Source: Candidatus Parcubacteria bacterium
Lineage (GTDB): Bacteria > Patescibacteriota > Patescibacteriia > UBA1558 > GWA2-36-10
Length of the DNA stretch: 34,566 bases
Direction: 5' to 3'
Assembly (NCBI GenBank): GCA_002869235.1
Contig: PKTI01000022.1
Span: forward strand, 1-34,566
Under the pieces are notes generated by a model that saw only the letters and a program-made list of their open reading frames with translations, was not told the DNA's origin and searched no databases. Shown here piece by piece: positions 1-6,901 of the stretch (its first letter is position 1; every line of letters begins with the position of its first letter). Position numbers and translations under genes: made by a program.

Positions 1-1392
1 CAAAAAAGTTTTGACGGCTTTTCTACCAGCTGGCTTTTCTTTTATGAGTGATATGTCTAGATCTCCATATAGAGTCAGCGATAGTGTGCGGGGGATAGGA
101 GTGGCTGTCATAGACAATAGGTGAGGCACTTTGTCTTCTAAGTTTTTGTTTTTGAGGCCCTGTCTTTGCCCGACCCCAAAACGGTGTTGTTCGTCTATAA
201 TGGCCATAGCCAAATTTTTGTAGTTTACTTTTTCTTGAATCAAGCTATGTGTACCAATAATAAATTTTATTTTACCGTTTTTTATTTGGGCGTTTATTTC
301 TTTTTTACTCAGTTTTGTATCATCTCCTGACAATATTTGGGCTCTGGTAAACAAGACTATCTGTGAATGATATTTTTTGGGGATTATTTTTTTGGCAGAA
401 ACAAAATGTTGATTGGCAAGAATTTCTGTAGGAGCCATGAGGGCTGTTTGAAAATCAGCTGAAATAGTAGCCAGCGCAGCCAACATAGCTACCACTGTCT
501 TGCCAGAGCCCACGTCTCCTTCTACCAATCTATTCATAGGGTGGTCTTTTTGTAGGTCTGCCAATATATCTGCCAAAGAACTTTGTTGGTCCATGGTCAA
601 TTGGAAAGGTAGTTTATTTACAGTTTGGTTTAGTGTTTCTTTGTGGGGAGATATTTTGTAGCTTTTTTGTGCTTGATAATCTTGTTTGGCTAGACGATAT
701 TTGCACTGAAGGTAGAAAAGTTCCTGAAATTTTAGTCTTTTTGTGGCTAATTTTAGCTTATTTTCGTCACTAGGAAAATGTATCTCCTTGATAGCTTCAT
801 CAAGCCAGGGGTACTTTTCTTTGTTTAATATTTCTACAGGCAAGGGATCTTCTATCTCAGGGGTATCTTTTATGGCCTTGCTCATGAGAAAGCGAAGTTG
901 TTTTTGGGTGATTTTTCCGCTGAGATGATACATGGGCACTAGGCGAGCGCTGTGTATTTGTTCGTCTTGTATGTTTTTTACTTTTTCATAGACTGGGCTA
1001 GTAAGCTGCCAGACAAGGTTTTTTTTCTGAGGCTTTCCGCTCAGGTATATTTCATCGCCAGGTTTTATTATTTGGCTGACAAATTTTTGTCTAAACCATA
1101 TAGCCTTTATGTCATCTGTTTCATCTCCGGCCAGCATTTCAGTAATCATCATTTTTTTTCTAAATGACCGATAACTCCGCATGTTTTTTACTTTGACTTT
1201 TATAGTACTGATCTCATTTTCTTCTAGTTCGGATATTTTTTTTATCTGACTCAAATCATCATATCGCCAAGGAAAATACCACAACAAATCAGCAATAGTT
1301 TTTATACCTATTTTTTTTAGATCACGCTCTAGTTTGTCCGCAATAGAGTGTAATTTGTCTATTTCTAAGTTTGTAGTCAGTCTAGGAGGCAT
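1..1392 (-). CDS. recG: ATP-dependent DNA helicase RecG, C-terminal part outside window
   Basis: Branch-migrating helicase that remodels stalled replication forks and Holliday junctions. The reading frame is open from an ATG at 1390-1392 to the window edge, giving the first 464 residues; the family is usually about 690 aa, so the second RecA-like domain is missing only because the window ends. The N-terminal wedge/OB region is present (KPGDEIYLSGKPQKK). It is followed by a Walker A motif GDVGSGKT encoded near 510-530 and the motif II box IIDEQHRFGVGQR, the DEQH form typical of RecG, then motif III SMTATPIPRTL. No Shine-Dalgarno precedes the ATG. A strong hairpin lies just upstream. Family assignment is very secure. 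Confidence 0.96.
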   Translation of the reverse strand, partial: MPPRLTTNLEIDKLHSIADKLERDLKKIGIKTIADLLWYFPWRYDDLSQIKKISELEENEISTIKVKVKNMRSYRSFRKKMMITEMLAGDETDDIKAIWFRQKFVSQIIKPGDEIYLSGKPQKKNLVWQLTSPVYEKVKNIQDEQIHSARLVPMYHLSGKITQKQLRFLMSKAIKDTPEIEDPLPVEILNKEKYPWLDEAIKEIHFPSDENKLKLATKRLKFQELFYLQCKYRLAKQDYQAQKSYKISPHKETLNQTVNKLPFQLTMDQQSSLADILADLQKDHPMNRLVEGDVGSGKTVVAMLAALATISADFQTALMAPTEILANQHFVSAKKIIPKKYHSQIVLFTRAQILSGDDTKLSKKEINAQIKNGKIKFIIGTHSLIQEKVNYKNLAMAIIDEQHRFGVGQRQGLKNKNLEDKVPHLLSMTATPIPRTLSLTLYGDLDISLIKEKPAGRKAVKTFL

Positions 1393-1406
1393 AAATTGAG
1401 GTTAAA

Positions 1407-1433
1407 TTAAGCTGAACGTTTTGTTCAGCTTAA
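1407..1433. terminator. Perfect 11-bp hairpin between recG and upstream gene
   Basis: Arms 1407-1417 and 1423-1433 are perfectly complementary around a 5-nt GTTTT loop. It lies downstream of the minus-strand membrane-protein gene and directly before the recG start. On the minus strand the hairpin is followed by TTTAACC rather than a long T-run, so it may be a weak terminator or attenuator; on the plus strand it is followed by AAAGGGTCTTTTT. The structure is certain, the function is not. Confidence 0.5.
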
Positions 1434-1458
1434 AAGGGTCTTTTTATGAAATTTATTT

Positions 1459-2049
1459 TTATAACTTCAAGGCACGTGAGAGGCTGTCGCTAGCTGGTTC
1501 ATCTTCTTTGTCTAGGTTTTCTTCTATAAAATCCAACAGTATGTGTCTTAGCTCTACGGGGTTACTGTCTTCAAGAGGTATGGTTATCAAAGGTAGTATA
1601 TGATTTTTTGGTTGAAAGTATACATTTTTTATTCCTGGTGGTTGGTATACTATGTAGAAGCTTTCAATATCTTTGTATTCTACTAATCTATCTTCAATTA
1701 GTATGCCATCTTCAGCAACAAAAAAGTTCAATTTGTTTGGTTCTTGTCTTTCTGTATAAAAATATACCAAAGCAAACAAAGCTATCAATATTACAAACAG
1801 AGGGTTTTGGTAAAAAGAAATATCAAATGTTCTATCAGCATAGGTAAACACTGTGATGCTAAAATCAGAAATTGATAATAATATAAGTATTATAAATATT
1901 ATTGCAAACCAAATATACCATTTTTTGTTGCGAGTTGGTTTTTCATATTCATGAAATTCCCAATGAGCCAATATTTCACCAAAATCATCGTCTGCATGCT
2001 CCGCGTCTAGTTCTTCATTTTTTGGCTCTTTTTTTTCGTTTTTGGCCAT
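1459..2049 (-). CDS. Two-helix membrane protein with C-terminal PH-like domain
   Basis: I do not recognise a named family. The 196-aa protein has a charged acidic/basic N-terminus (1-43), two hydrophobic helices at about 44-62 and 82-99, and a C-terminal cytoplasmic domain (about 105-180). That domain has alternating beta segments and the pattern GILIEDRLVEYKDIESF, resembling bacterial PH-like domains found after two membrane helices. The last helix (VELRHILLDFIEENL) would fit the capping helix of a PH fold. It has its own extended -10 promoter and is followed by recG on the same strand. Function is unknown; a membrane-associated scaffold is a guess. The start ATG at 2047-2049 lies about 20 nt downstream of the predicted transcription start. 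Confidence 0.75.
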   Translation of the reverse strand: MAKNEKKEPKNEELDAEHADDDFGEILAHWEFHEYEKPTRNKKWYIWFAIIFIILILLSISDFSITVFTYADRTFDISFYQNPLFVILIALFALVYFYTERQEPNKLNFFVAEDGILIEDRLVEYKDIESFYIVYQPPGIKNVYFQPKNHILPLITIPLEDSNPVELRHILLDFIEENLDKEDEPASDSLSRALKL

Positions 2050-2076
2050 AATTTTATTTTTAGATTTAACGCCTAT

Positions 2077-2085
2077 ATTATAACA
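2077..2085 (-). promoter_or_regulatory. Extended -10 promoter (TGTTATAAT) for membrane-protein gene
   Basis: On the minus strand the perfect -10 hexamer TATAAT (2077-2082) is preceded by TGT, giving an extended -10. No good -35 is visible. Transcription would start near 2070, about 20 nt before the ATG. Confidence 0.5.
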
Positions 2086-2095
2086 TATTTTGTAA

Positions 2096-2127
2096 AATAA
2101 AAAAACGACACTTTTGTGTTGTTTTTA
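2096..2127 (-). terminator. Terminator after tRNA-Arg
   Basis: Hairpin with arms 2101-2111 and 2116-2126 (one G-T wobble, AAAA loop on the minus strand) followed on the minus strand by TTTATTTT. It sits 6 nt beyond the tRNA-Arg 3' end and is a typical intrinsic terminator; its A/T-rich arm ends could also make it work in the other direction. Confidence 0.75.
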
Positions 2128-2132
2128 TAAAA

Positions 2133-2208
2133 TGGTGTCCCCGGTAGGAGTCGAACCTACGACCTTTTGGACCGCAACCAAACGCTCTATCCACTGAGCT
2201 ACGAGGAC
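2133..2208 (-). tRNA. tRNA-Arg (anticodon GCG)
   Basis: A complete 76-nt cloverleaf on the minus strand: 7-bp acceptor (one G-T), D-arm GCTC/GAGC, anticodon stem TTTGG/CCAAA around the loop TTGCGGT, T-arm GTAGG/CCTAC with loop TTCGACT, discriminator A and encoded CCA. The anticodon reads GCG, decoding CGC and CGU. A20, an arginine identity base, is present in the D-loop. In most bacteria this box is read by an ACG anticodon modified to inosine, so a genomic GCG is notable. Confidence 0.93.
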
Positions 2209-2225
2209 AAAAATGGCTATTTAAT

Positions 2226-2286
2226 TGTATTTAGCTTAAGTTAAATACAGCAAGGGGATTTTACACTATTTTACCCGATTAATCAA
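2226..2286 (-). promoter_or_regulatory. tRNA-Arg promoter and leader hairpin
   Basis: Minus-strand TTGATT (2281-2286) and TAAAAT (2258-2263) are separated by exactly 17 nt. Between this promoter and the tRNA lies a hairpin with 8-bp arms 2226-2233 and 2242-2249, probably part of the precursor leader removed by processing. Confidence 0.65.
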
Positions 2287-2321
2287 GGCCAATTAGCTTA
2301 TTTATCTATTATATTTTTTTC

Positions 2322-3668
2322 TTAATTTATTTTATACGGCTTGATATCTTTGTAGTAATTTGCACCTTTTTCGTTAAATATTTTATAGTGCTTGAGTATT
2401 ATGTCCAGGGCTTCTTCATTGGTCTCAGCAACATACACGTTGTCTATGTCATGAGGGCTGATAAATCCTACTTTCATAGGATATTGTTTTATCCAGGCAT
2501 ACAATTTTTTCCAAATTTTCCCCATAAGAATAATAGGTATAGGATGTACATGTTTTACTTGGGTAAGCTGCAAAGCATAAAAAAATTCTAAACATGTCCC
2601 TATACCGCCTGGCATCACAACTACTGCACCAGATAGGGCCATAAAATAATCCAAGCGATTTGAAAATTTATCGAAATCTTTTTTTATTTCTAAATATTGA
2701 TTATCTTTTATTTCCCATGGCAACGTGATTCTAAGGCCAAATGAATCTGATTTATTATCCTTATCTCCAGCTGCGTGTCCAGAATTTGCTGCTATCATCA
2801 GACCAGGACCTCCTCCTGTCACTATGTCAATATTATTCTTGCCTATTTCTTTGGCTAGGTCAAAGGTCTGTCGGTATAATTTGTCATTTTTTTTGATCCG
2901 GGCCGAACCAAATATAGCTACACGGAATTCTCTTAGATTCAATTCTTGTTTTATTTTTTGATCTACCAAATCTTTTTTATGCAGCCATTTTTCAGCTTTG
3001 TCTATAATATCTTTCATTATTTTTATTGTTTCTACAGGGTATTTGCCTATAGCTGTTTCTTCAGAAAGCATAACGGCATGTGAACCATCAAATACAGCAG
3101 TAGCCACATCATTGACCTCAGCTCGAGTAGGTTTATTTTTTTTAGTCATGGAAAGCATCATTTCTGTAGCAGCAACAAAAAACTTTTGTTTAAGTAAGGA
3201 TTTTTTGGTAAATTCTTTTTGTAGGGGAGGTATGTCCGCCAATGAAACTGCATTTGCCAAATCACCGCGTCCAATCATAATACCATCTGAAGCATCTAGT
3301 ATTTTGTCAAAATTTTTGACTCCAACACGGGTTTCAATCTTTGAAATCACAAAACAACCAGGCAAAGAACGACGTACAGCTTCAATCTGTTTTGGGCTTT
3401 CAGTAAAAGACAGGGCAATATATTTTATATTATTTTTCTGGGCGTATTCTAGTATATCTAGATTTTTGATATCCAAAATCACTTGGATTTTTTTCCGGAC
3501 TTTAATTTTTTTTAGGTTATTTAATATACGATCATATTGTTTGATGTCTCCATATGAAGTATTGATGCGCACAAAATCAAAACCTTGCTCAGCCATTTTT
3601 TGAAAAGTTTTAAGATTCAAAGATGCTGGTCCGATAGTGGCAATAATGTTTGTTTTATTTTTTTTCAT
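2322..3668 (-). CDS. Fusion: lid-less pyruvate-kinase-like barrel + LOG/TIGR00730 Rossmann domain
   Basis: One uninterrupted 448-aa frame encodes two enzyme-like domains. Residues 1-228 match the pyruvate kinase TIM barrel: start NIIATIGPAS, RINTSYG (canonical RLNFSHG), SKIET with K110 and E112, DGIMIGRGDLA with D136, AATEMMLSM and TRAEVNDVATAVFDG. The mobile B (lid) domain, normally about 100 residues after the LDTKGPEIR strand, is absent: ILDIKNLD at 64-71 runs straight into the next helix. The PK C-domain is also absent. Residues about 247-425 are a LOG/lysine-decarboxylase-like fold with GGGPGLM (285-291) and PGGIGTCLE (353-361), the family's PGGxGTxxE signature. LOG proteins hydrolyse nucleoside 5'-monophosphates to base and ribose-5-phosphate. 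What the PK part does without a lid is unknown; it may bind or sense PEP/pyruvate. No frameshift is seen at the join. Confidence 0.88.
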   Translation of the reverse strand: MKKNKTNIIATIGPASLNLKTFQKMAEQGFDFVRINTSYGDIKQYDRILNNLKKIKVRKKIQVILDIKNLDILEYAQKNNIKYIALSFTESPKQIEAVRRSLPGCFVISKIETRVGVKNFDKILDASDGIMIGRGDLANAVSLADIPPLQKEFTKKSLLKQKFFVAATEMMLSMTKKNKPTRAEVNDVATAVFDGSHAVMLSEETAIGKYPVETIKIMKDIIDKAEKWLHKKDLVDQKIKQELNLREFRVAIFGSARIKKNDKLYRQTFDLAKEIGKNNIDIVTGGGPGLMIAANSGHAAGDKDNKSDSFGLRITLPWEIKDNQYLEIKKDFDKFSNRLDYFMALSGAVVVMPGGIGTCLEFFYALQLTQVKHVHPIPIILMGKIWKKLYAWIKQYPMKVGFISPHDIDNVYVAETNEEALDIILKHYKIFNEKGANYYKDIKPYKIN

Positions 3669-3770
3669 TACTTGTTTTTTTAGTATCTTTTGTTAAATAA
3701 TAACATATAGGTATACTAATTAAAAGCTTAGTAAAATTTAGATAAATTGTAATTTAACAAACAAGAAAAC

Positions 3771-3800
3771 AGCCCTGAGTGTAATCGAAGGGTTCTTTTT
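3771..3800. terminator. Possible weak terminator hairpin
   Basis: CCCT (3773-3776) and AGGG (3789-3792) can pair, with TTCTTTTT after them on the plus strand and TGTTTTCTTGTTT on the minus strand. It lies downstream of the minus-strand small membrane gene and upstream of the PK-LOG fusion. The remaining stretch to 3862 contains a 10-bp palindrome GTGCTAGCAC near 3810 and no gene I can support. Confidence 0.35.
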
Positions 3801-3862
3801 AACATCCTCGTGCTAGCACAAAGTAGTGAGCTAGATTAGATAGTAGTTATATACCAAAGTAT

Positions 3863-4060
3863 TTATTTGTCAGTTTGTGTTTGTTCTGCTTGAGGTTTTT
3901 TTCTTGTGATAAAAAATGATTGCAAAATAATAAGTAAAACAGCCATAGTCATAACTAATTTGAAGGCAGCCCCCTCCAAAATATCAGCAAAGACAACCAC
4001 TATAATAGTCAAGGCGTATATACGAATTAACCACAAATTGATGTTTAATTTTATATCCAT
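3863..4060 (-). CDS. Small two-helix membrane protein, probably leaderless
   Basis: A 65-aa protein starting MDIKLNINLWLIRIY, with two hydrophobic segments (about residues 8-26 and 31-51) and a basic/glutamine-rich tail ending QTQTDK. No family is recognised. A longer frame from a TTG at 4105 is possible, but its extra 15 codons run through a consensus-like promoter whose predicted start point is the A of the ATG at 4060. The shorter protein is therefore preferred, read from a leaderless mRNA. The gene sits at the left edge of the repeat-bounded accessory segment and its -35 box is supplied by the repeat. It could be host or island DNA. Confidence 0.55.
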   Translation of the reverse strand: MDIKLNINLWLIRIYALTIIVVVFADILEGAAFKLVMTMAVLLIILQSFFITRKKPQAEQTQTDK

Positions 4061-4066
4061 AAATAT

Positions 4067-4095
4067 ATTATAACTTTGTTTTAGACATTGAGCAA
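4067..4095 (-). promoter_or_regulatory. Promoter for small membrane protein (leaderless geometry)
   Basis: Minus-strand TTGCTC (4090-4095), exactly 17 nt, then TATAAT (4067-4072). The -10 ends 6 nt before the ATG, so transcription should begin at or within a base of the start codon. The -35 overlaps the first bases of the left direct repeat. Confidence 0.65.
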
Positions 4096-4156
4096 ACTTA
4101 AACAAAAACCACCCTTTTGGGCAGTTGGGTCTTCCGATAATAAATTGTCGTGGCGG
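4091..4156. repeat. Left copy of island-flanking direct repeat
   Basis: Aligns with 12471-12532 in the same orientation. Both run AGCAAAC, an A-rich stretch, CCACCC(C)TTT(T)GGGCAG, GGGTCT, TCCGATAA, a diverged spacer, and TGGCGG. In the right copy this is the terminator and last bases of tRNA-Ser(GCT); here no tRNA follows, and similarity ends at TGGCGG, which equals the tRNA's 3' CCGCCA. On the minus strand 4101-4124 still forms a terminator-like hairpin with a T-run. It looks like a duplicated tRNA 3' flank, as integration or recombination at a tRNA would leave. The rest of the gap to 4310 has no supported gene. Confidence 0.7.
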
Positions 4157-4257
4157 GCTACATCGTGCTGGAACTGTATTCCGAGTAGTAAAATAATATT
4201 AAAAAATAAAATTATAAGTATTGTAAAATAGAATTTTATCTTATATTAGGCTAATAA

Positions 4258-4289
4258 TTGACTTTTTGCTTTAAAAATGGGATTATAAA
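4258..4289 (+). promoter_or_regulatory. Candidate promoter of the defence operon
   Basis: A good -35 TTGACT (4258-4263) is followed by GATTAT at 17 nt or TATAAA at 20 nt (4284-4289). Neither combination is ideal, but this is the best promoter in the 150 nt before the first operon gene. No Shine-Dalgarno precedes the ATG at 4311. Confidence 0.4.
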
Positions 4290-4310
4290 GTAGTATATTA
4301 AATATATTTC

Positions 4311-6896
4311 ATGAAAAAAGAGGCTGAAGCTCGAATAAAAATAAATAAGTTACTTGAAGATTCAGGGTGGCGTTTTGATGATAATAAAAACGGTAAAGCC
4401 AATATCCAACTTGAGGCGGGCGTAAAGTTCAATGAACTGGATCAAAATTTGGAAAATGCTATAACCAGCGACGGTCGTCGTGGGGCTATTGATTTTTTGT
4501 TACTGGACAAAGATGGTCGTGCCCTTGTTGTTTTAGAAGCAAAAAAAGAATCAATTGATCCGTTTTCTGCCAAAGAACAAGCTAGAAATTATGCTCGCAA
4601 CGTCAATGCACGTTTTGTTATTCTTTCAAACGGCAATATTCATTATTTTTGGGATACCAAACATGGCAACCCAGAAGTAATTTCAAAATTCCCTACCCAA
4701 GAGTCAATTACTCAATTTGAAAAATGGGAGCCAAATCCAAAAGAGCTTGTTGAAACAAAAGTAGATGAAAATTATATTATTGAATCGCAAATGCCGGTCT
4801 TTGCCAACGATCCGGCTTTTCAAAACACTGACACTCGAGGAGAATTTCTAAAAAATAATAATTTAAAACAACTCCGACCATACCAAGTAAATGCAATAAA
4901 AAGCTTACAAACTTCAGTGCAATCAGGACAGAATCGTTTTTTGTTTGAAATGGCAACAGGCACAGGAAAAACTCTTATTTCCGCTGCTGTCATCAAGCTA
5001 TTCCTTAAATCTGGTAATGCACGTAGAGTTTTATTTTTAGTTGATCGCCTTGAACTTGAAGATCAAGCATTTAAAGCATTTAGAAATTATCTAGGCAAAG
5101 ACTATGCAACAGTGATTTACAAAGACTCACGAGATTCTTGGCAGAATGCGCAAATTGTAGTTTCCACAATTCAAACGTTTCTAGCAGGCGACAGATACAA
5201 AAAAGAATTTTCACCAACCGATTTTGAATTTGTAATTTCTGATGAATCACACCGATCTATTGGTGGAAATAGTCGTGCTGTATTTGAATATTTCGTTGGT
5301 TATAAATTAGGGTTAACTGCTACACCAAAAGATTACCTCAAAGGATTTGACGGAGAAAACACTGACACGCAAAGAGAATTTGAAAGAAGACAACTTCTTG
5401 ATACTTACAAAACTTTTGGTTGTGAATCAGGTGAACCAACTTTTCGTTATGATCTTGTCGCCGGAGTAAATGAAGGTTTTTTGATTAATCCGATCGTGGT
5501 AGATGCTCGAACAGAAATAACCACTGATTTACTTTCTGATGAAGGATTAGCGGTCCATAAAACAAATGAAGATGGTGAATTTTTTGATGAAATATTTACT
5601 GAGCGACAATATGAAAAGAAATTTTTCAATGAAGAAACGAACATCGCTATGTGTAAGGCTTTTATGGATAACGCACTTTATGATCCGGTAGCCAAAAAAA
5701 TGGATGTAGAGTTATTTGGCAAATCTATCGTTTTTTGTGTTTCCCAAAAGCATGCCGCTAAAATTACAAATATTCTAAACAAGTTGGCTTTTGAAAGATG
5801 GCCAGATAAATATAATGAATCAGATTTTGCTGTTCAGGTTACTTCTCTTGTACAAAATGCTCAGCAAATGACTATAAATTTTGCTAATAATATGCTTTCC
5901 GGTAAGGCGCAACAACCAGAAGGTTATGATTCCAGTAAAACTCGAGTTGCCGTTACTGTAGGCATGATGACTACTGGTTATGATTGCCAAGATATTTTAA
6001 ATCTAGCCTTGATGCGTCCTGTTTTTTCTCCGGCAGATTTTGTGCAGATAAAAGGGCGAGGTACTCGCAAATATATTTTTGAATATGAGGATTATAATTC
6101 AGACGAAACTATTATTGAACCAAAAGAGCATTTTAAATTTTTTGATTTCTTTGCCACCTGCGAATATTTTGAAAATGAATTTCCTTATGATGAAAAAATT
6201 AAGCTACCTGCAATTAAACAAATAAAAACTCCTGAAGATGCAACTGCTAATCAAGTAGAACAGGGTGAGTTTGTGGACGAAAACGGAAATAAAATTTTTA
6301 AAGGGCCAATTGACTTGGCGGAAAGTGATGAAATTGCATCAGTTACTGAAAAATCAGTTGGAGTAGATGGTATGCGTATTGATCGAGAAGGATTTAGACG
6401 GGCAGTCGAAGAAGATATCCTTAGTAATGAAACGCTTAAAAATCTTTGGGAAAATGGTGACAGCGAAGAAGCGGAGGATTTTGCCAAAAAACACGTACTT
6501 GATAAGCCAAAATATTTCCTTAATTTAGATAAAATTAGAAAAATTTTCAATATTGATCGTCGAATTAGTGTTAAAGAATTTTTGCAGGTTGCTTTTGGTG
6601 ACAAAGACGCTTTTGAAATGAAAGATGATTTACTGGAATCAGAATGGGATAAATTCCAAGAAGTAAATTTTAATAATCAAGAAATTGATCCGGAAAAATA
6701 CCAGGCAATAAAAATGTTTTTCAAGGCGTATATTGTAGATGAAGAAGTCCGCGATATTATCAAACGAAACCAGCCGGCTGACTTTTATCACTGCGCTTCA
6801 TTTGATTTTTCCGAATATCAAAGGCTAAATGGTTTTAAAGAGCTCGTGCCACGATACATTAAGGATTATGTATCACTTAATACTTTTATGAATTAA
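4311..6896 (+). CDS. hsdR: Type I restriction endonuclease subunit R (HsdR)
   Basis: DNA-translocating motor and nuclease of a type I restriction-modification complex, 861 aa. The N-terminal nuclease domain shows the PD-(D/E)xK core: D61 in GAIDFLLLD and E76-A-K78 in VVLEAKKES. A superfamily 2 helicase follows: Walker A ATGTGKT (about 215-221), motif II DESH (311-314) instead of DEAH, motif III LTATP, and motif VI QIKGRGTRKY. The C-terminal part is helical, as expected for the segment that docks on the methylase. The gene opens a tightly packed plus-strand operon; only 5 nt separate its stop from the methylase-specificity fusion. It is shorter than the classical ~1000-1100 aa EcoKI/EcoR124-type subunits but normal for the compact HsdR group. 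Confidence 0.93.
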   Translation: MKKEAEARIKINKLLEDSGWRFDDNKNGKANIQLEAGVKFNELDQNLENAITSDGRRGAIDFLLLDKDGRALVVLEAKKESIDPFSAKEQARNYARNVNARFVILSNGNIHYFWDTKHGNPEVISKFPTQESITQFEKWEPNPKELVETKVDENYIIESQMPVFANDPAFQNTDTRGEFLKNNNLKQLRPYQVNAIKSLQTSVQSGQNRFLFEMATGTGKTLISAAVIKLFLKSGNARRVLFLVDRLELEDQAFKAFRNYLGKDYATVIYKDSRDSWQNAQIVVSTIQTFLAGDRYKKEFSPTDFEFVISDESHRSIGGNSRAVFEYFVGYKLGLTATPKDYLKGFDGENTDTQREFERRQLLDTYKTFGCESGEPTFRYDLVAGVNEGFLINPIVVDARTEITTDLLSDEGLAVHKTNEDGEFFDEIFTERQYEKKFFNEETNIAMCKAFMDNALYDPVAKKMDVELFGKSIVFCVSQKHAAKITNILNKLAFERWPDKYNESDFAVQVTSLVQNAQQMTINFANNMLSGKAQQPEGYDSSKTRVAVTVGMMTTGYDCQDILNLALMRPVFSPADFVQIKGRGTRKYIFEYEDYNSDETIIEPKEHFKFFDFFATCEYFENEFPYDEKIKLPAIKQIKTPEDATANQVEQGEFVDENGNKIFKGPIDLAESDEIASVTEKSVGVDGMRIDREGFRRAVEEDILSNETLKNLWENGDSEEAEDFAKKHVLDKPKYFLNLDKIRKIFNIDRRISVKEFLQVAFGDKDAFEMKDDLLESEWDKFQEVNFNNQEIDPEKYQAIKMFFKAYIVDEEVRDIIKRNQPADFYHCASFDFSEYQRLNGFKELVPRYIKDYVSLNTFMN

Positions 6897-6901
6897 AGCT
6901 T

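Noticed and set aside
2998-3603. 201-aa plus-strand open frame opposite the PK-LOG fusion
   Set aside because: It is antisense to clearly conserved PK motifs and resembles no family; a shadow of the real gene.
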